Below, piece by piece: positions 1-7,935 of a DNA stretch of 61,208 nt. The translations under genes were made by a program, and so were the position numbers. The number at the start of each line of letters is the position of its first letter. The first letter of the stretch is position 1. The DNA is taken from contig JAIRRJ010000078.1 of NCBI GenBank assembly GCA_031256035.1, forward strand, positions 1-61,208, in the 5' to 3' direction. The notes under the pieces are model-generated. The model did no database searches and was not told where the DNA came from. It worked only from the letters and a program-made list of their open reading frames with translations. Source of the DNA: Treponema sp. (GTDB lineage Bacteria; Spirochaetota; Spirochaetia; Treponematales; Breznakiellaceae).

Positions 1-582
1 GAAATACAGGCGGCAGTGGGAGATACATTGCCTGCTCTGGTCGCTAAGATAAACGATTCATCCGCACCTGTGAAAGCGTATATCGATCCGCAGACAAGAG
101 GGCTTGTGCTGGAAGGGACAAACGCCCATCTAATCCGCGCTGAGGATCGCGCCGGCGGGGCAACAGTATTGCGCGATCTTGGCATTATAAGGGGCAATCT
201 GGAAAACGACGCTCCCAACTGGGCAAGTTCCGCGAGGGTTTTCGGCGGCTCAATATTTGACATGGTTATCCGCCTGCGGGACGGAATGTTCCGGGGAGAT
301 CAGGATTTTATTGGCAGCCAGGGAATAGCCGGCATGGATCTTGCGATTAACAATGTCGCTTACAGGATCGCCGACATCGGAAGCCGTCAGGAAAGGGCGC
401 AAATGGCATGGGAGCGGATTAACAAGGAAATTCCGAATATTACCAACATGCTTTTAAGGGAGACAGGGCTTGATATGGCGGATGCCGCAACCGATCTCAA
501 ATGGATACAGTTTGCGCATCAGGCGGGGCTTCAGACAGCGGCAAGGATTCTGCCGCAGACATTGCTGGATTTTTTAAGGTAA
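1..582 (+). CDS. flgL: Flagellar hook-associated protein 3 (hook-filament junction), 3' part only
   Basis: This is the C-terminal part of a flagellin-like junction protein. The frame is open to the window edge, so the gene starts upstream; the first in-frame start here (GTG at 16) is internal. The last 45 or so residues, with alternating Gln/Arg/Asn and hydrophobic heptads (RIADIGSRQERAQMAWERI, then NMLLRETGLDMADAATDL), are the typical C-terminal coiled helix of flagellin and HAP3 family proteins. In the family, FlgL links the hook-associated protein FlgK to the filament; in spirochaetes this filament lies in the periplasm. The strongest support for FlgL over flagellin is context: flgL-fliW-csrA is the order known in Borrelia and Treponema. 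The visible 193 codons are about half of a usual treponemal FlgL. Confidence 0.85.
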   Translation, partial: EIQAAVGDTLPALVAKINDSSAPVKAYIDPQTRGLVLEGTNAHLIRAEDRAGGATVLRDLGIIRGNLENDAPNWASSARVFGGSIFDMVIRLRDGMFRGDQDFIGSQGIAGMDLAINNVAYRIADIGSRQERAQMAWERINKEIPNITNMLLRETGLDMADAATDLKWIQFAHQAGLQTAARILPQTLLDFLR

Positions 583-605
583 AATAGATCAGAGGAGTTT
601 ATACA

Positions 606-1049
606 ATGAAAGTTGCAACCAAGGCTTACGGACAGATTGAAGTTGATGAAAAGCAGAAGATATTTTTTCCTCAGGGGCTTTTGGGCTTTGATGATAACAA
701 GGACTATGTGCTGCTTGACGCCGAAGCTCAGCCGTTCTATTGGCTCCAGTCAACCGATGATAAGGAGATTGCCTTTGTCCTTGTAAATCCTTTTTTGTTT
801 CGCCCTGATTATGAAGTAAACATCCCGAATGAAGAACTTGTCGAAATTGGCATAACGTCTCCTGAAAAAGCGGTTATCTTCTCCATTGTTACCATACCGC
901 CGAACGGAGAGCCGATGACAGCTAACCTTCAGGGTCCTCTTGTGATAAACAGGGACAACATGACCGGAAAGCAGGCGGTTCTTGCGGACATACGCTGGCG
1001 GACAAAGCATGATTTAATTGCGGAATTGAACGCGGCGGGGAAAACATAA
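606..1049 (+). CDS. fliW: Flagellar assembly factor FliW
   Basis: A 147-residue protein of usual family length. It starts [19 protein letters not shown] and carries the family features [18 protein letters not shown] near residues 22-39, [20 protein letters not shown] near 46-65 and [15 protein letters not shown]-like sequence near 105-118. FliW binds flagellin and the allosteric site of CsrA, so that free flagellin level controls translation of flagellin mRNA. A ribosome site (AGAGGAG) precedes the ATG. Its stop codon overlaps the csrA start (TAATG), so the two are translationally coupled. The N-terminal part is a beta-rich fold with no signal peptide, consistent with a cytoplasmic protein. 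Confidence 0.96.
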   Translation: MKVATKAYGQIEVDEKQKIFFPQGLLGFDDNKDYVLLDAEAQPFYWLQSTDDKEIAFVLVNPFLFRPDYEVNIPNEELVEIGITSPEKAVIFSIVTIPPNGEPMTANLQGPLVINRDNMTGKQAVLADIRWRTKHDLIAELNAAGKT

Positions 1050-1285
1050 TGCTGATATTATCCAGGAAAGTAAACGAAAAAGTGATGATAGGAGACGAAA
1101 TTACCGTTTCCATCATCGAAGTCCGCGGAGATCAGGTGCGCATCGGCATTGACGCTCCGAAAAAAGTAAAAGTTTTCAGGCAGGAAGTTTTTGACGCGAT
1201 CAAGGCGGAGAACAAAGCTGCTTCCGCCTCCGCTCCCGTTATCCCGCAATTGGATTTCGGCGGCGCCAGTCGCGAAAAGATATAA
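1049..1285 (+). CDS. csrA: Carbon storage regulator / translational repressor CsrA
   Basis: A 78-residue RNA-binding protein. The N-terminal [18 protein letters not shown] and central [18 protein letters not shown] match the CsrA core, including the conserved Arg near position 44 that contacts RNA. The dimer binds GGA motifs in loops, usually over Shine-Dalgarno sites. The C-terminal tail is Ala/Ser-rich and longer than in E. coli CsrA (61 residues), as expected of FliW-regulated CsrA proteins. It has no separate ribosome site; the ATG overlaps the fliW stop by one base. In this window the leader of the C gene (37385-37413) carries three closely spaced GGA motifs and is a possible target, by inference only. 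Confidence 0.96.
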   Translation: MLILSRKVNEKVMIGDEITVSIIEVRGDQVRIGIDAPKKVKVFRQEVFDAIKAENKAASASAPVIPQLDFGGASREKI

Positions 1286-1302
1286 TCTTTTTTTCAAAAA
1301 AA
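1286..1302. terminator. Possible weak bidirectional terminator between csrA and rluA-type gene
   Basis: The 17 bases between the convergent csrA and pseudouridine synthase genes contain T7-C-A7, giving a U-run in either direction. There is no GC-rich stem, so a factor-independent stop here is only a possibility. Confidence 0.25.
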
Positions 1303-2022
1303 TTACCTGCTGCATTTCTCAATCTGTTTAACAAGGCTTGCAATATCACGGGGCAGGGGAGCGGTAAGGATTGCATCTCCCGGCAAAATCAGTTCCATGG
1401 CGTGAAGCCCAAGCCTTGCAAGTAACGGTTTTTCGTCCACAGGATCGCCCCTCCAGCCGCGCTTGAATGAAGAAAGCAGCACAGGTTTTTCCTTTCCGTA
1501 TAAACTGTCGCATACTACCGGGTTTCCAAGAGAAGCGGCATGTACCCTGATCTGGTGGATTCTCCCGGTTTCAGGCAGGGCTTCAAGTACGGTGTAATTT
1601 CCCGCGCTTGCCTTTTGAATAAAGCGGGTAACAGATTCCTTGCCGTGGAATTTGTCAATTATCGTCTGATGCTTTTTGTTGCCGTTCGGGACAAGGGCAA
1701 GATCGCAAACGGTTTCTTTCCATGACGGCCTTCCGTGTACAACGGCGATGTAGCGTTTTTGAACCTGCCGCTGTTCAAAGGCAAGTGAAAGTTCGCGGTG
1801 GGTTTCTTTTGTCTTTGCGAATACGACAATCCCGGATGTTTCCTTGTCTATGCGGTGGACTGTATAAATTTTCGCATAACCAAAATCGTTTTGTATGAGC
1901 CTGTCCAGCCTTTCTTTTGAATCATCCCATCTGTCGCCGCCTACGGAAACCCCTGATGCCTTGTTTACTGCGATTAATTTTTCATTTTCAAAAATTACCG
2001 AATAGGGCGGCTGCGTTTTCAC
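1303..2022 (-). CDS. RluA-family 23S/tRNA pseudouridine synthase
   Basis: A cytoplasmic RNA-modifying enzyme converting uridine to pseudouridine. The catalytic motif VHRIDKETSGIVVFAK holds the conserved Asp; ALPETGRIHQIRVHAASLG is the second family motif and VCDSLYG the third. There is no S4 domain at the N terminus, so it is a minimal RluA-type protein whose RNA target cannot be named. The start chosen is GTG at 2022, giving GTGA overlap of 4 bases with the pyrE stop and a 239-residue product. A further GTG at 2067 in the same frame would add 15 residues and overlap pyrE by 49 bases, which is less likely. It is the last gene of the pyr operon. Confidence 0.88.
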   Translation of the reverse strand: MKTQPPYSVIFENEKLIAVNKASGVSVGGDRWDDSKERLDRLIQNDFGYAKIYTVHRIDKETSGIVVFAKTKETHRELSLAFEQRQVQKRYIAVVHGRPSWKETVCDLALVPNGNKKHQTIIDKFHGKESVTRFIQKASAGNYTVLEALPETGRIHQIRVHAASLGNPVVCDSLYGKEKPVLLSSFKRGWRGDPVDEKPLLARLGLHAMELILPGDAILTAPLPRDIASLVKQIEKCSR

Positions 2023-2609
2023 TGTTTTCTCGATCCGGGTTTTACTGCGGGGATTCCCTTTTTGCACAGTTCACATTCTGCCGCGTCCCAATTTGCCGCA
2101 GTTAACTTTACGGCGGGGTAAAACGGCATTGGAATGTCAGCCGCATTTTCCGCACGCCTGTCTGCCACGCAGGCCAGGGCTGTTATTTTTGCCCCCGAAG
2201 CTTCAAGCGCTTTAGCGCACTCCAGATAGGATTTTCCGGTGGTCACGACATCCTCGACAATCAGGACATTTTGCCCCTGCCGCACCTCGAATCCCCGGCG
2301 TAAAACCATTATCCCCGATTCGTCCCTCTCTGTAAAAATAGCGGGTAAACCCAACTGCCTTGCTAGTTCCCATGCGGCGATGATCCCGCCCATTGCAGGG
2401 CCAACCACAATGTCAACTTTTAATTTTCCGGTTTTTATATCTTCCCTGATGCGCCGGGCAACTTCTGCAAAAGCGGCTTCCGCCTTGTCAGGATATTGCA
2501 AAAGCTTCGCGCACTGAAAATATTTATCCGAATGTCGCCCCGAACTTAACAAAAAATGCCCTTCCAGCATAGCGCCAGTACTGCGCAGTAACTCAATTAT
2601 TCTTTCCAT
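2019..2609 (-). CDS. pyrE: Orotate phosphoribosyltransferase
   Basis: This enzyme makes orotidine 5'-phosphate from orotate and PRPP, step five of pyrimidine synthesis. The PRPP-binding motif is VLIVEDVVTTGKSYLECAKA near residues 122-141; VDIVVGPAMGGIIAAWELAR and the SGRHSDKYFQCAKLL segment are also typical. Length is 196 residues, normal for the family. The ATG follows GAGGAG. Its start overlaps the end of the DUF1016 gene by 17 bases and its stop overlaps the RluA-type gene, so it depends on the operon for expression. Confidence 0.95.
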   Translation of the reverse strand: MERIIELLRSTGAMLEGHFLLSSGRHSDKYFQCAKLLQYPDKAEAAFAEVARRIREDIKTGKLKVDIVVGPAMGGIIAAWELARQLGLPAIFTERDESGIMVLRRGFEVRQGQNVLIVEDVVTTGKSYLECAKALEASGAKITALACVADRRAENAADIPMPFYPAVKLTAANWDAAECELCKKGIPAVKPGSRKQ

Positions 2610-3642
2610 GATTTAACTCCTCATCTTTCATTAAATGTAAAATATCCTTGATTTCCTCTAAAAGAGCTTCTTCGGATGGCAAATACAACTGGTATTTGCT
2701 TGTGAGAATGTTTGTATTATTCTCCGGCAGTGTAATTTTTACCAATGTATCATTTTTGTCGGCGCAAAGTAATATACCGACAGTCGAATTTTCATCCTGC
2801 AGCTTTTCATAACGATCAAAATAGTTTACATACATTTGAAGTTGTCCCAGATCATTGTGTGTTATTTTATGCGTCTTGATTTCAATAACAACGAAGCAGC
2901 GAAGCAAACGGTTATAAAAAACTAAGTCAGCAAAAAATTCATCATTTTCAATCAGCAGCCGTTTTTGCCGTGCGATAAATGAGAAACCATTACCCATTTC
3001 AAGCAAAAATTCCTGCAAATGGGTAATCAAGGCTGATTCAAAATCCTTTTCGTAATATACTGCCTGGCGTTTTAATCCAAGAAATTCCAAAACCATCGGA
3101 TCCTTAATGATTTCAGCTGGGTGTTCAGGAATACGTTCTTTTCTTGCAACTGCCAATACAGTCTCTTTTTCGTTACTGATAAGCAAACGTTCATAAAGAG
3201 AAGCATTGATTTGCCTTTCTAATTCACGGCTTGTCCAGCCGTTATTTAAAGTTTCAAGTTCATAGTATTCACGTTTGGAATCATCGTTAATCGCGATTAA
3301 CAACCGGTATTGCGACCAGTTAAATTGCGTCCGCACTGCGGACGCAATTGGATAAGTTCTGTAAAATTGCCGGGCGCGTTCAAGCTGACGGATCCCGAAG
3401 CCGCTGCCAAATTCAGGTTCAATCACTTTTGCCAGATTTTTAATCAAGTAAGCGCCGTATTCTGCGCGTTCTTCACCATGTTGTTCTTCAACAAAGATAC
3501 GTTCACCCAGCCGCCAATACATTAAAACGCGCTGGAAATCCACGCTACGAACGGCTGCGGTTTTAGCTTCTGAAATAATAATCTTGATGTCATTGTAGAA
3601 AGCTGTGCTGATAGTCAAACTTCCGGCGTTATTTGTCTCCAT
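2593..3642 (-). CDS. DUF1016 / YhcG-like PDDEXK nuclease-domain protein
   Basis: A 349-residue protein of the YhcG/DUF1016 family. Residues about 10-165 form the DUF1016 N-terminal domain, with VLMYWRLGERIFVEEQHGE, GIRQLERARQFY and RTQFNWSQYRLLIAI. Residues about 190-335 form the PD-(D/E)XK nuclease fold, with FFADLVFYNRLLRCFVVIEI followed by K and THK; the Asp, Glu and Lys of the active site are visible. The biological role of the family is not settled; some members are linked to defence or DNA repair, and the fold predicts DNA binding or cleavage. It sits between pyrD (3 bases upstream) and pyrE (17-base overlap), where no pyrimidine role is known. Its base composition looks more AT-rich than the flanking pyr genes, consistent with insertion by transfer. 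A 27-base near-palindrome lies at 3323-3349. Confidence 0.85.
   Translation of the reverse strand: METNNAGSLTISTAFYNDIKIIISEAKTAAVRSVDFQRVLMYWRLGERIFVEEQHGEERAEYGAYLIKNLAKVIEPEFGSGFGIRQLERARQFYRTYPIASAVRTQFNWSQYRLLIAINDDSKREYYELETLNNGWTSRELERQINASLYERLLISNEKETVLAVARKERIPEHPAEIIKDPMVLEFLGLKRQAVYYEKDFESALITHLQEFLLEMGNGFSFIARQKRLLIENDEFFADLVFYNRLLRCFVVIEIKTHKITHNDLGQLQMYVNYFDRYEKLQDENSTVGILLCADKNDTLVKITLPENNTNILTSKYQLYLPSEEALLEEIKDILHLMKDEELNHGKNN
3323..3349. repeat. 13-bp perfect inverted repeat inside the DUF1016 gene
   Basis: AATTGCGTCCGCA and its exact reverse complement are separated by a single C. The repeat encodes the SAVRTQFN part of the DUF1016 domain. It could simply be coding sequence, but a perfect 27-base palindrome in a coding region is unusual. 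Confidence 0.8.
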
Positions 3643-3645
3643 ACC

Positions 3646-4575
3646 TTACCTTGCAATACAAATTTCACCTACACCAGAAAGACCTGCTGTTTCCATATAC
3701 TGGCCTATACCGTCTATAATCTCAATCATTGCCGCAGGATGTGCGAAGGTTGCCGAACCCACCTGTATCGCGGCAGACCCCGCCATGAGGAATTCCAGCG
3801 CGTCCTGCGTGCAGGCAATGCCGCCAAGCCCCACGATTGGGACGTGTACTTTTGCATTTTTGAGAGTATCAAAAAGTTCCCACACCATGCGGAGGGCGAT
3901 GGGTTTTATCGCGGGGCCTGAAAGTCCGGCTGTAACATTGTCAAAGACGGGCTTGCGCCTGACCATGTCGATTGCCATTGCCTTGAATGTGTTTACGAGC
4001 GAAAGCGCATCTGCTCCCGCCTTTACGCAGGCAAGGGCAACATCCGCAAGGGACGGAGCGTTAGGTGAAAGTTTAACCATGAGCGGCTTTTTTGTGCATA
4101 CACGGCGCACTGCCGCAGTAAGCGCGGCTGCGGTATCCGGCTCAAGGCCGAATGCCATCCCCCCGGCTTTTACATTGGGGCAGGAGATATTTAGTTCTAT
4201 CATGTCTACATCGCTGTCGTTGAGCAGCGCCGCCCCGCTGGCATATTCCTCAGTTGCCGCCCCCGACAGGTTCGCGATTATTACAGTCCCCAGTTTACGC
4301 ATTCGCGGCAATTCGTTTTCGATAAACGCGGGTATACCGGGATTTTCAAGGCCGATGGAATTGAGCAGTCCCGACGGAGTTTCCCACACGCGGATGCCGC
4401 TGTTTCCCGTTCTTGGGTTTAACGTCAGCCCCTTGGTGCAGATTCCCCCCAAGCGCGATGTGTCAATGATCTGCGCGTATTCGCTTCCGTAGCCGAATGT
4501 CCCCGAAGCCGCGATAACGGGATTTTTTAGGCGCACTCCCGCGATATTTACTGAAAGGTCGCTGATGTTAGTCAT
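3646..4575 (-). CDS. pyrD: Dihydroorotate dehydrogenase, catalytic subunit (class 1B)
   Basis: This FMN enzyme oxidises dihydroorotate to orotate. Seen are the start LSVNIAGVRLKNPVIAASGT, the active-site region IELNISCPNVKAGG with the catalytic Cys typical of class 1, MVKLSPNAP with the FMN-contacting Lys, and the C-terminal GLGGIACTQDALEFLMAGS followed by AAIQVGSATF phosphate-binding motif. Length 309 is usual. Class 1B enzymes work as a heterotetramer with PyrK and use NAD as acceptor; pyrK lies directly upstream and overlaps by 8 bases. The ATG is preceded by AAGGAG. Confidence 0.95.
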   Translation of the reverse strand: MTNISDLSVNIAGVRLKNPVIAASGTFGYGSEYAQIIDTSRLGGICTKGLTLNPRTGNSGIRVWETPSGLLNSIGLENPGIPAFIENELPRMRKLGTVIIANLSGAATEEYASGAALLNDSDVDMIELNISCPNVKAGGMAFGLEPDTAAALTAAVRRVCTKKPLMVKLSPNAPSLADVALACVKAGADALSLVNTFKAMAIDMVRRKPVFDNVTAGLSGPAIKPIALRMVWELFDTLKNAKVHVPIVGLGGIACTQDALEFLMAGSAAIQVGSATFAHPAAMIEIIDGIGQYMETAGLSGVGEICIAR

Positions 4576-5581
4576 CGAAGATCAGCTCCTTTGTGTCAAA
4601 AATCGTGCCGTCTTTACCTTTTGCAACGGAGTTTCCCGCGCAACAACGATGATTTCCGTTTAACGTGCTGACAGTACAGCCGAGACACGCGCCGACACCG
4701 CATGCCATCCGTCTTTCAAGAGAAACAAAGCAGGGTAGGGCGGCTTTTTCGCATTTTTCTTTCAACGCTTTTAACATTGGCTCCGGTCCGCACGCATACA
4801 CCGCGTCGTATTTCTCCGACAAATCAAGGAAATCTGGAATTCTTCCCGTATGCCTCTCGCAGAGGCGTGTCGGAGATGTCCAATAAGTTTGTAATTTTAT
4901 TTTTTTACCACGAACCTCACGAACTTTTACTTTGTAATCATTCTTAGTTCGTGTTGGTTTGTGTTGGTTCGTGGTAGAATTTATTTTTTTCGGACAGCTC
5001 CGCGACACGATGGAAGAATCAGAAACCACATTCTCTTCACTTTGAGCCTCCGCGCCTCTGCGAGAAGTCTTTGTTGAAAAATTTTCAACCGCAATAATCA
5101 GTTTTTTCGCGTTGACAGCGCCGCCGAGCATGGCAGCTTCTTCCTCTTTGCCGCTGAAACCCTGCCTGAAACCGGCGTAAAAGTGAAAGTTATAATCCGG
5201 CTTTTCGGCGGCAAGGGCGGCAAGCGGGGCAATGCCGACTCCGCCGCTTACGAGGGCGATTTTTCCCCCTGCCGGTAAAAAATCTTCCCATGCGTTCCCA
5301 AGGGGGCCAGTCAACTCCGCTTCTTCTCCGGTGTGCATGGCGGCGAGTTCCTGTGTCCCCTTGCCCCTTTTTGCAATAAGAAATTTTACCACGGAGTTAT
5401 CCATAAACCCGGCGACACTTAGCGGACGGGCAAGAAAAACTGAGCTTCGCAATGGTTTTACCATAAAAAATTGCCCCGCTTTTGGGGCGGGGCCGTCCCA
5501 GTGAAAATACAGCGAAAAGACTTCATCGTTCACAGGAGTATTGTTTATAAGAGGGCAGACGATGCTTTTCACTCCGCTCAT
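4568..5581 (-). CDS. pyrK: Dihydroorotate dehydrogenase electron-transfer subunit, with a 70-codon in-frame insert
   Basis: PyrK carries FAD and a [2Fe-2S] cluster and passes electrons from PyrD to NAD. The FAD part (FLARPLSVAGF near residues 49-59, KRGKGTQEL), the NAD part (LVSGGVGIAPLAALA near 112-126, YACGPEPMLKAL) and the cluster Cys residues (ACGVGACLGCTVS, then HRCCAG) are all present. At 337 residues it is about 75 longer than usual. The excess lies at about residues 173-242, between VENFSTK and GRIPDFLDL, within the NAD-binding half. This stretch is polar, low in hydrophobics and encoded by the repeat element at 4855-5065. The frame is kept, so the protein may still work with a surface loop. 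The start overlaps the pyrF stop by 4 bases (ATGA). Confidence 0.92.
   Translation of the reverse strand: MSGVKSIVCPLINNTPVNDEVFSLYFHWDGPAPKAGQFFMVKPLRSSVFLARPLSVAGFMDNSVVKFLIAKRGKGTQELAAMHTGEEAELTGPLGNAWEDFLPAGGKIALVSGGVGIAPLAALAAEKPDYNFHFYAGFRQGFSGKEEEAAMLGGAVNAKKLIIAVENFSTKTSRRGAEAQSEENVVSDSSIVSRSCPKKINSTTNQHKPTRTKNDYKVKVREVRGKKIKLQTYWTSPTRLCERHTGRIPDFLDLSEKYDAVYACGPEPMLKALKEKCEKAALPCFVSLERRMACGVGACLGCTVSTLNGNHRCCAGNSVAKGKDGTIFDTKELIFDD
4855..5065. repeat. Composite palindromic element inserted in frame in pyrK
   Basis: The ends are exact 13-base inverted repeats, TCTCGCAGAGGCG at 4855-4867 and its complement at 5053-5065. Inside is a second, imperfect pair (GTGTCGGAGATGTCC near 4868-4881 against GGACAGCTCCGCGACAC near 4993-5009). 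In the centre is a third pair, ACCACGAACCTCACGAAC near 4907-4924 against GTTCGTG..GGTT..GTTCGTGGT near 4947-4976. The outer and inner units resemble two kinds of short dispersed intergenic repeats seen in many bacterial genomes. The insertion keeps the pyrK frame, as Rickettsia palindromic elements do. A related inner unit occurs at 56279-56360. Confidence 0.85.
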
Positions 5582-6489
5582 GCTGTTGCTGCCGTTTTTG
5601 AAACCGCATTTCGGATTTCATCGCGCATTTTTGTAACCGCCTTCCGGGCGGCTTCGGCTGCGAAGGCATTGTCCGCTTTTTCGGGATCGTCTGCGGTTTG
5701 TTTCCAGGCGGTAATAATTGAACGTGAAGCATTTACCACGCCGCCGTTTCCCTGCCGCAGTAATAGCGCCGCGTCTTCTGCGCCTCCGCCCTGCGCTCCG
5801 TAGCCGGGAATCAAAAAGAACAGGCTGGGGTAATTTTTTCTGATTTCAGCGGCTTCTTCCTTTTCAGTACAACCCACCACTGCGCCGAAAATACCGTAAC
5901 CGCATCTTCCATTGCGCTTTTGGGCAATTTCCGCCAATTTATCTCCCAGCGCATGGTAAACCCGCTTTCCGCCGCCTGTTTCAAGGTACTCAAAGTCCCT
6001 CATCCCCGGATTGCTTGTCCGCATGAGGACAAAGGCGCCCTTGCCCATTGTTTCAGCCATCGCATGCCACGGTTCAACAGAGTCCATTCCCATGTAGGGG
6101 TTAAGGGTAACAAAATCAGCTTCAAAATCGCCTGTAAAATGCGCTTTTGCATAACGTTTCGCGGTATCGGCTATGTCGCCGCGTTTTATGTCGGCGATGA
6201 CTAAACTGCCTTTTTTACGGATGTATTTTAACGTTTGGGAATAGGCTGAAAGCCCGGCGATGCCCATTTCTTCATAATAGGCGATCTGCACCTTGTAACA
6301 GGCGGCAACGTCAAATGTGGCGTCTATCAGAGCTTTGTTAAATGCCAGAACCGCTTCCGCGTCATTTCCGGCTTTTTTCCTTTCCGCAGGCGGCACATAA
6401 TCCGCCGCAGTGTCCAGCCCTACGCAGACGTGCCCTTTTTTTTCAACTTCTTCGTATAACAGATCGACTGCTGGCAATAGCCTTACCAT
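5578..6489 (-). CDS. pyrF: Orotidine 5'-phosphate decarboxylase (type 2 family)
   Basis: This enzyme makes UMP from OMP, the last step of the de novo pathway. The core motif VIADIKRGDIADTAKRYAKA holds the catalytic Lys-Asp pair; VCVGLDTAADYVPP near residue 21 and DFVTLNPYMGMDSVEP near 125 are further family regions. At 303 residues it is of the longer type 2 form rather than the 230-residue type 1. The C terminus is rich in Ala/Arg/Lys. It overlaps the pyrI stop by 7 bases and the pyrK start by 4, within the operon. Confidence 0.94.
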   Translation of the reverse strand: MVRLLPAVDLLYEEVEKKGHVCVGLDTAADYVPPAERKKAGNDAEAVLAFNKALIDATFDVAACYKVQIAYYEEMGIAGLSAYSQTLKYIRKKGSLVIADIKRGDIADTAKRYAKAHFTGDFEADFVTLNPYMGMDSVEPWHAMAETMGKGAFVLMRTSNPGMRDFEYLETGGGKRVYHALGDKLAEIAQKRNGRCGYGIFGAVVGCTEKEEAAEIRKNYPSLFFLIPGYGAQGGGAEDAALLLRQGNGGVVNASRSIITAWKQTADDPEKADNAFAAEAARKAVTKMRDEIRNAVSKTAATA

Positions 6490-6923
6490 TTCTTGATTTC
6501 TCCCGCGGAAATTATTTCATCGCAGTATTCGCAGCGGTATGTGCGAAGCTCTGAATTTTCCAGATGGAAAATGTGAGGTATATATTTTTCCGTTGAACTT
6601 ATGCACCGGGGATTTTTACAGACAAGCACGTTTTCTACTTTTTCGGGAAGCTGGAGTTTTATCTTTTTTGTTATTTTTTCATTCTGAATAATGTTCACCG
6701 TAATGTTCGGATCGATAAGTCCGAGTACGTCAAGATTTATAGAAATGTCATTGTCGATTTTGATGATGTCCTTCCTGCCCGATCTTTCCGAGGCGGCATT
6801 GGTAACAAAGGCGACCGTGAAGGGAACTTTGTCAAGGCGGAGCCAGTTAAAAATCCTGATCCCTTGTCCCGCCTTTATATGATCGATTACGATCCCGTTT
6901 TTTATTTCTTCAATGTTTAACAT
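6483..6923 (-). CDS. pyrI: Aspartate carbamoyltransferase regulatory subunit
   Basis: A 146-residue subunit that binds nucleotides and couples them to the activity of PyrB. The N-terminal allosteric domain includes NGIVIDHIKAGQGIRIFNWL. The C-terminal zinc domain has the four Cys ligands in CKNPRC (C-x4-C) and CEYC (C-x2-C). In the family, CTP and UTP inhibit and ATP activates the PyrB6-PyrI6 complex. Its presence as a separate gene after pyrB (1-base gap) is the enterobacterial and archaeal arrangement, so the enzyme here should be feedback-regulated. Confidence 0.95.
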   Translation of the reverse strand: MLNIEEIKNGIVIDHIKAGQGIRIFNWLRLDKVPFTVAFVTNAASERSGRKDIIKIDNDISINLDVLGLIDPNITVNIIQNEKITKKIKLQLPEKVENVLVCKNPRCISSTEKYIPHIFHLENSELRTYRCEYCDEIISAGEIKKW

Positions 6924-6924
6924 A

Positions 6925-7845
6925 CTAAGCAGCCCCCAGTATCAAAGCTAAAAGCGCCATGCGCGCGTACATTCCGTATTTTGCCTGTGCAAAGTAAGCC
7001 GCGCGCGGATCATCGTCCACTTCGACAGAAATTTCGTTTACTCTGGGCAGGGGATGGAGTACTGTCAAATTCTTTTTTGCGGCTTCCATTTTTTCCCTGT
7101 TTAACACATAAGTGTCTTTCAGGCGGATGTAGTCTTCTTCGTTGAAAAAACGTTCCCGCTGAACTCTGGTCATGTAAAGCACGTCCAGTTCCGGCATGGC
7201 TTCTTCCAGGCTTTCCTTCTGTAAAAAATCAATTTTCTGTTTTTGCAAAAGCCGGACAATATATTCGGGAAGGACAAGCTCGCGCGGAGAGATAAAAAAC
7301 ATCCGTATTTTTTTATACCTCATCAGGGCTTTTGCCAGTGAATGGACAGTCCTGCCGAATTTCAGGTCGCCGCAAAAACCGATGGTAAAATCCTCGATTT
7401 TCCCGGTTCTGCGCCTGATCGTCAAAAGGTCAGTCAGCGTCTGGGTAGGGTGGTGGTGTCCGCCGTCTCCCGCGTTTATTACCGGAACCGGAGAGTACCG
7501 GGACGCAAGCAGAGCCGCCCCTTCCTTTGGGCTGCGCATGACAATGGCGTCCGCATAACTTGCCGCCATGCGTATGGTGTCTGCAAGGCTTTCGCCCTTT
7601 GCGGCTGAACTTGAGCCGGGTTCGGCAAACCCCAGGCAGCTTCCGCCCAGCCGCAGCATTGCCGCTTCAAAGCTCAGGCGGGTTCTGGTGCTGGGTTCAA
7701 AAAACAGCGTTGCAAGGAGTTTTCCGCGGCAGCTTTCCCGCATGAATTTTTCGTCTTTTTCCATCTTTTCCGCCAGAAAAAAGAGGTTTTCAAGCTCTTC
7801 CAGCGAAAAATTTTCCGGTTCGACAAAGGATCGGCCTTTCAGCAT
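6925..7845 (-). CDS. pyrB: Aspartate carbamoyltransferase catalytic subunit
   Basis: This enzyme joins carbamoyl phosphate and aspartate. The carbamoyl-phosphate motif [20 protein letters not shown] lies near residues 49-68; [18 protein letters not shown] near 127 and [19 protein letters not shown] near 259 complete the active site. Length 306 is normal. It is the first gene of the minus-strand pyr operon. The ATG follows a strong GGAGGGT ribosome site. An intrinsic terminator stands between the promoter and this site (7861-7886), so expression is probably set by attenuation. No pyrC or carAB is in the window. Confidence 0.96.
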   Translation of the reverse strand: MLKGRSFVEPENFSLEELENLFFLAEKMEKDEKFMRESCRGKLLATLFFEPSTRTRLSFEAAMLRLGGSCLGFAEPGSSSAAKGESLADTIRMAASYADAIVMRSPKEGAALLASRYSPVPVINAGDGGHHHPTQTLTDLLTIRRRTGKIEDFTIGFCGDLKFGRTVHSLAKALMRYKKIRMFFISPRELVLPEYIVRLLQKQKIDFLQKESLEEAMPELDVLYMTRVQRERFFNEEDYIRLKDTYVLNREKMEAAKKNLTVLHPLPRVNEISVEVDDDPRAAYFAQAKYGMYARMALLALILGAA

Positions 7846-7860
7846 TTACCCTCCTTGCAT

Positions 7861-7886
7861 AAAAAAAAAGCCGCCCATATAGGCGG
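7861..7886 (-). terminator. Attenuator-like intrinsic terminator before pyrB
   Basis: Read on the minus strand, CCGCC-TATATG-GGCGG forms a 5-bp GC stem and is followed by C and nine T. It lies 4 bases before the pyrB ribosome site and directly after the stop of the leader ORF at 7890. The arrangement resembles the E. coli pyrBI attenuator. Confidence 0.75.
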
Positions 7887-7889
7887 TTC

Positions 7890-7928
7890 TCAGTCAACTT
7901 CAATTTTTGCGCGTCCGGCAACTTTCAT
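7890..7928 (-). CDS. Putative 12-residue pyr leader peptide (MKVAGRAKIEVD)
   Basis: An ATG-TGA ORF of 13 codons ends 4 bases before the terminator stem. The predicted transcription start lies at or just before its ATG, so if made it would be translated from a nearly leaderless mRNA. No ribosome site is seen. Peptide translation is an inference from position and from the pyrBI precedent. Confidence 0.4.
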   Translation of the reverse strand: MKVAGRAKIEVD

Positions 7929-7935
7929 GGTTGAT

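Noticed and set aside
2023-2067. Upstream GTG start for the pseudouridine synthase
   Set aside because: It would overlap pyrE by 49 bases; GTG 2022 gives the common 4-base GTGA overlap and keeps all motifs.
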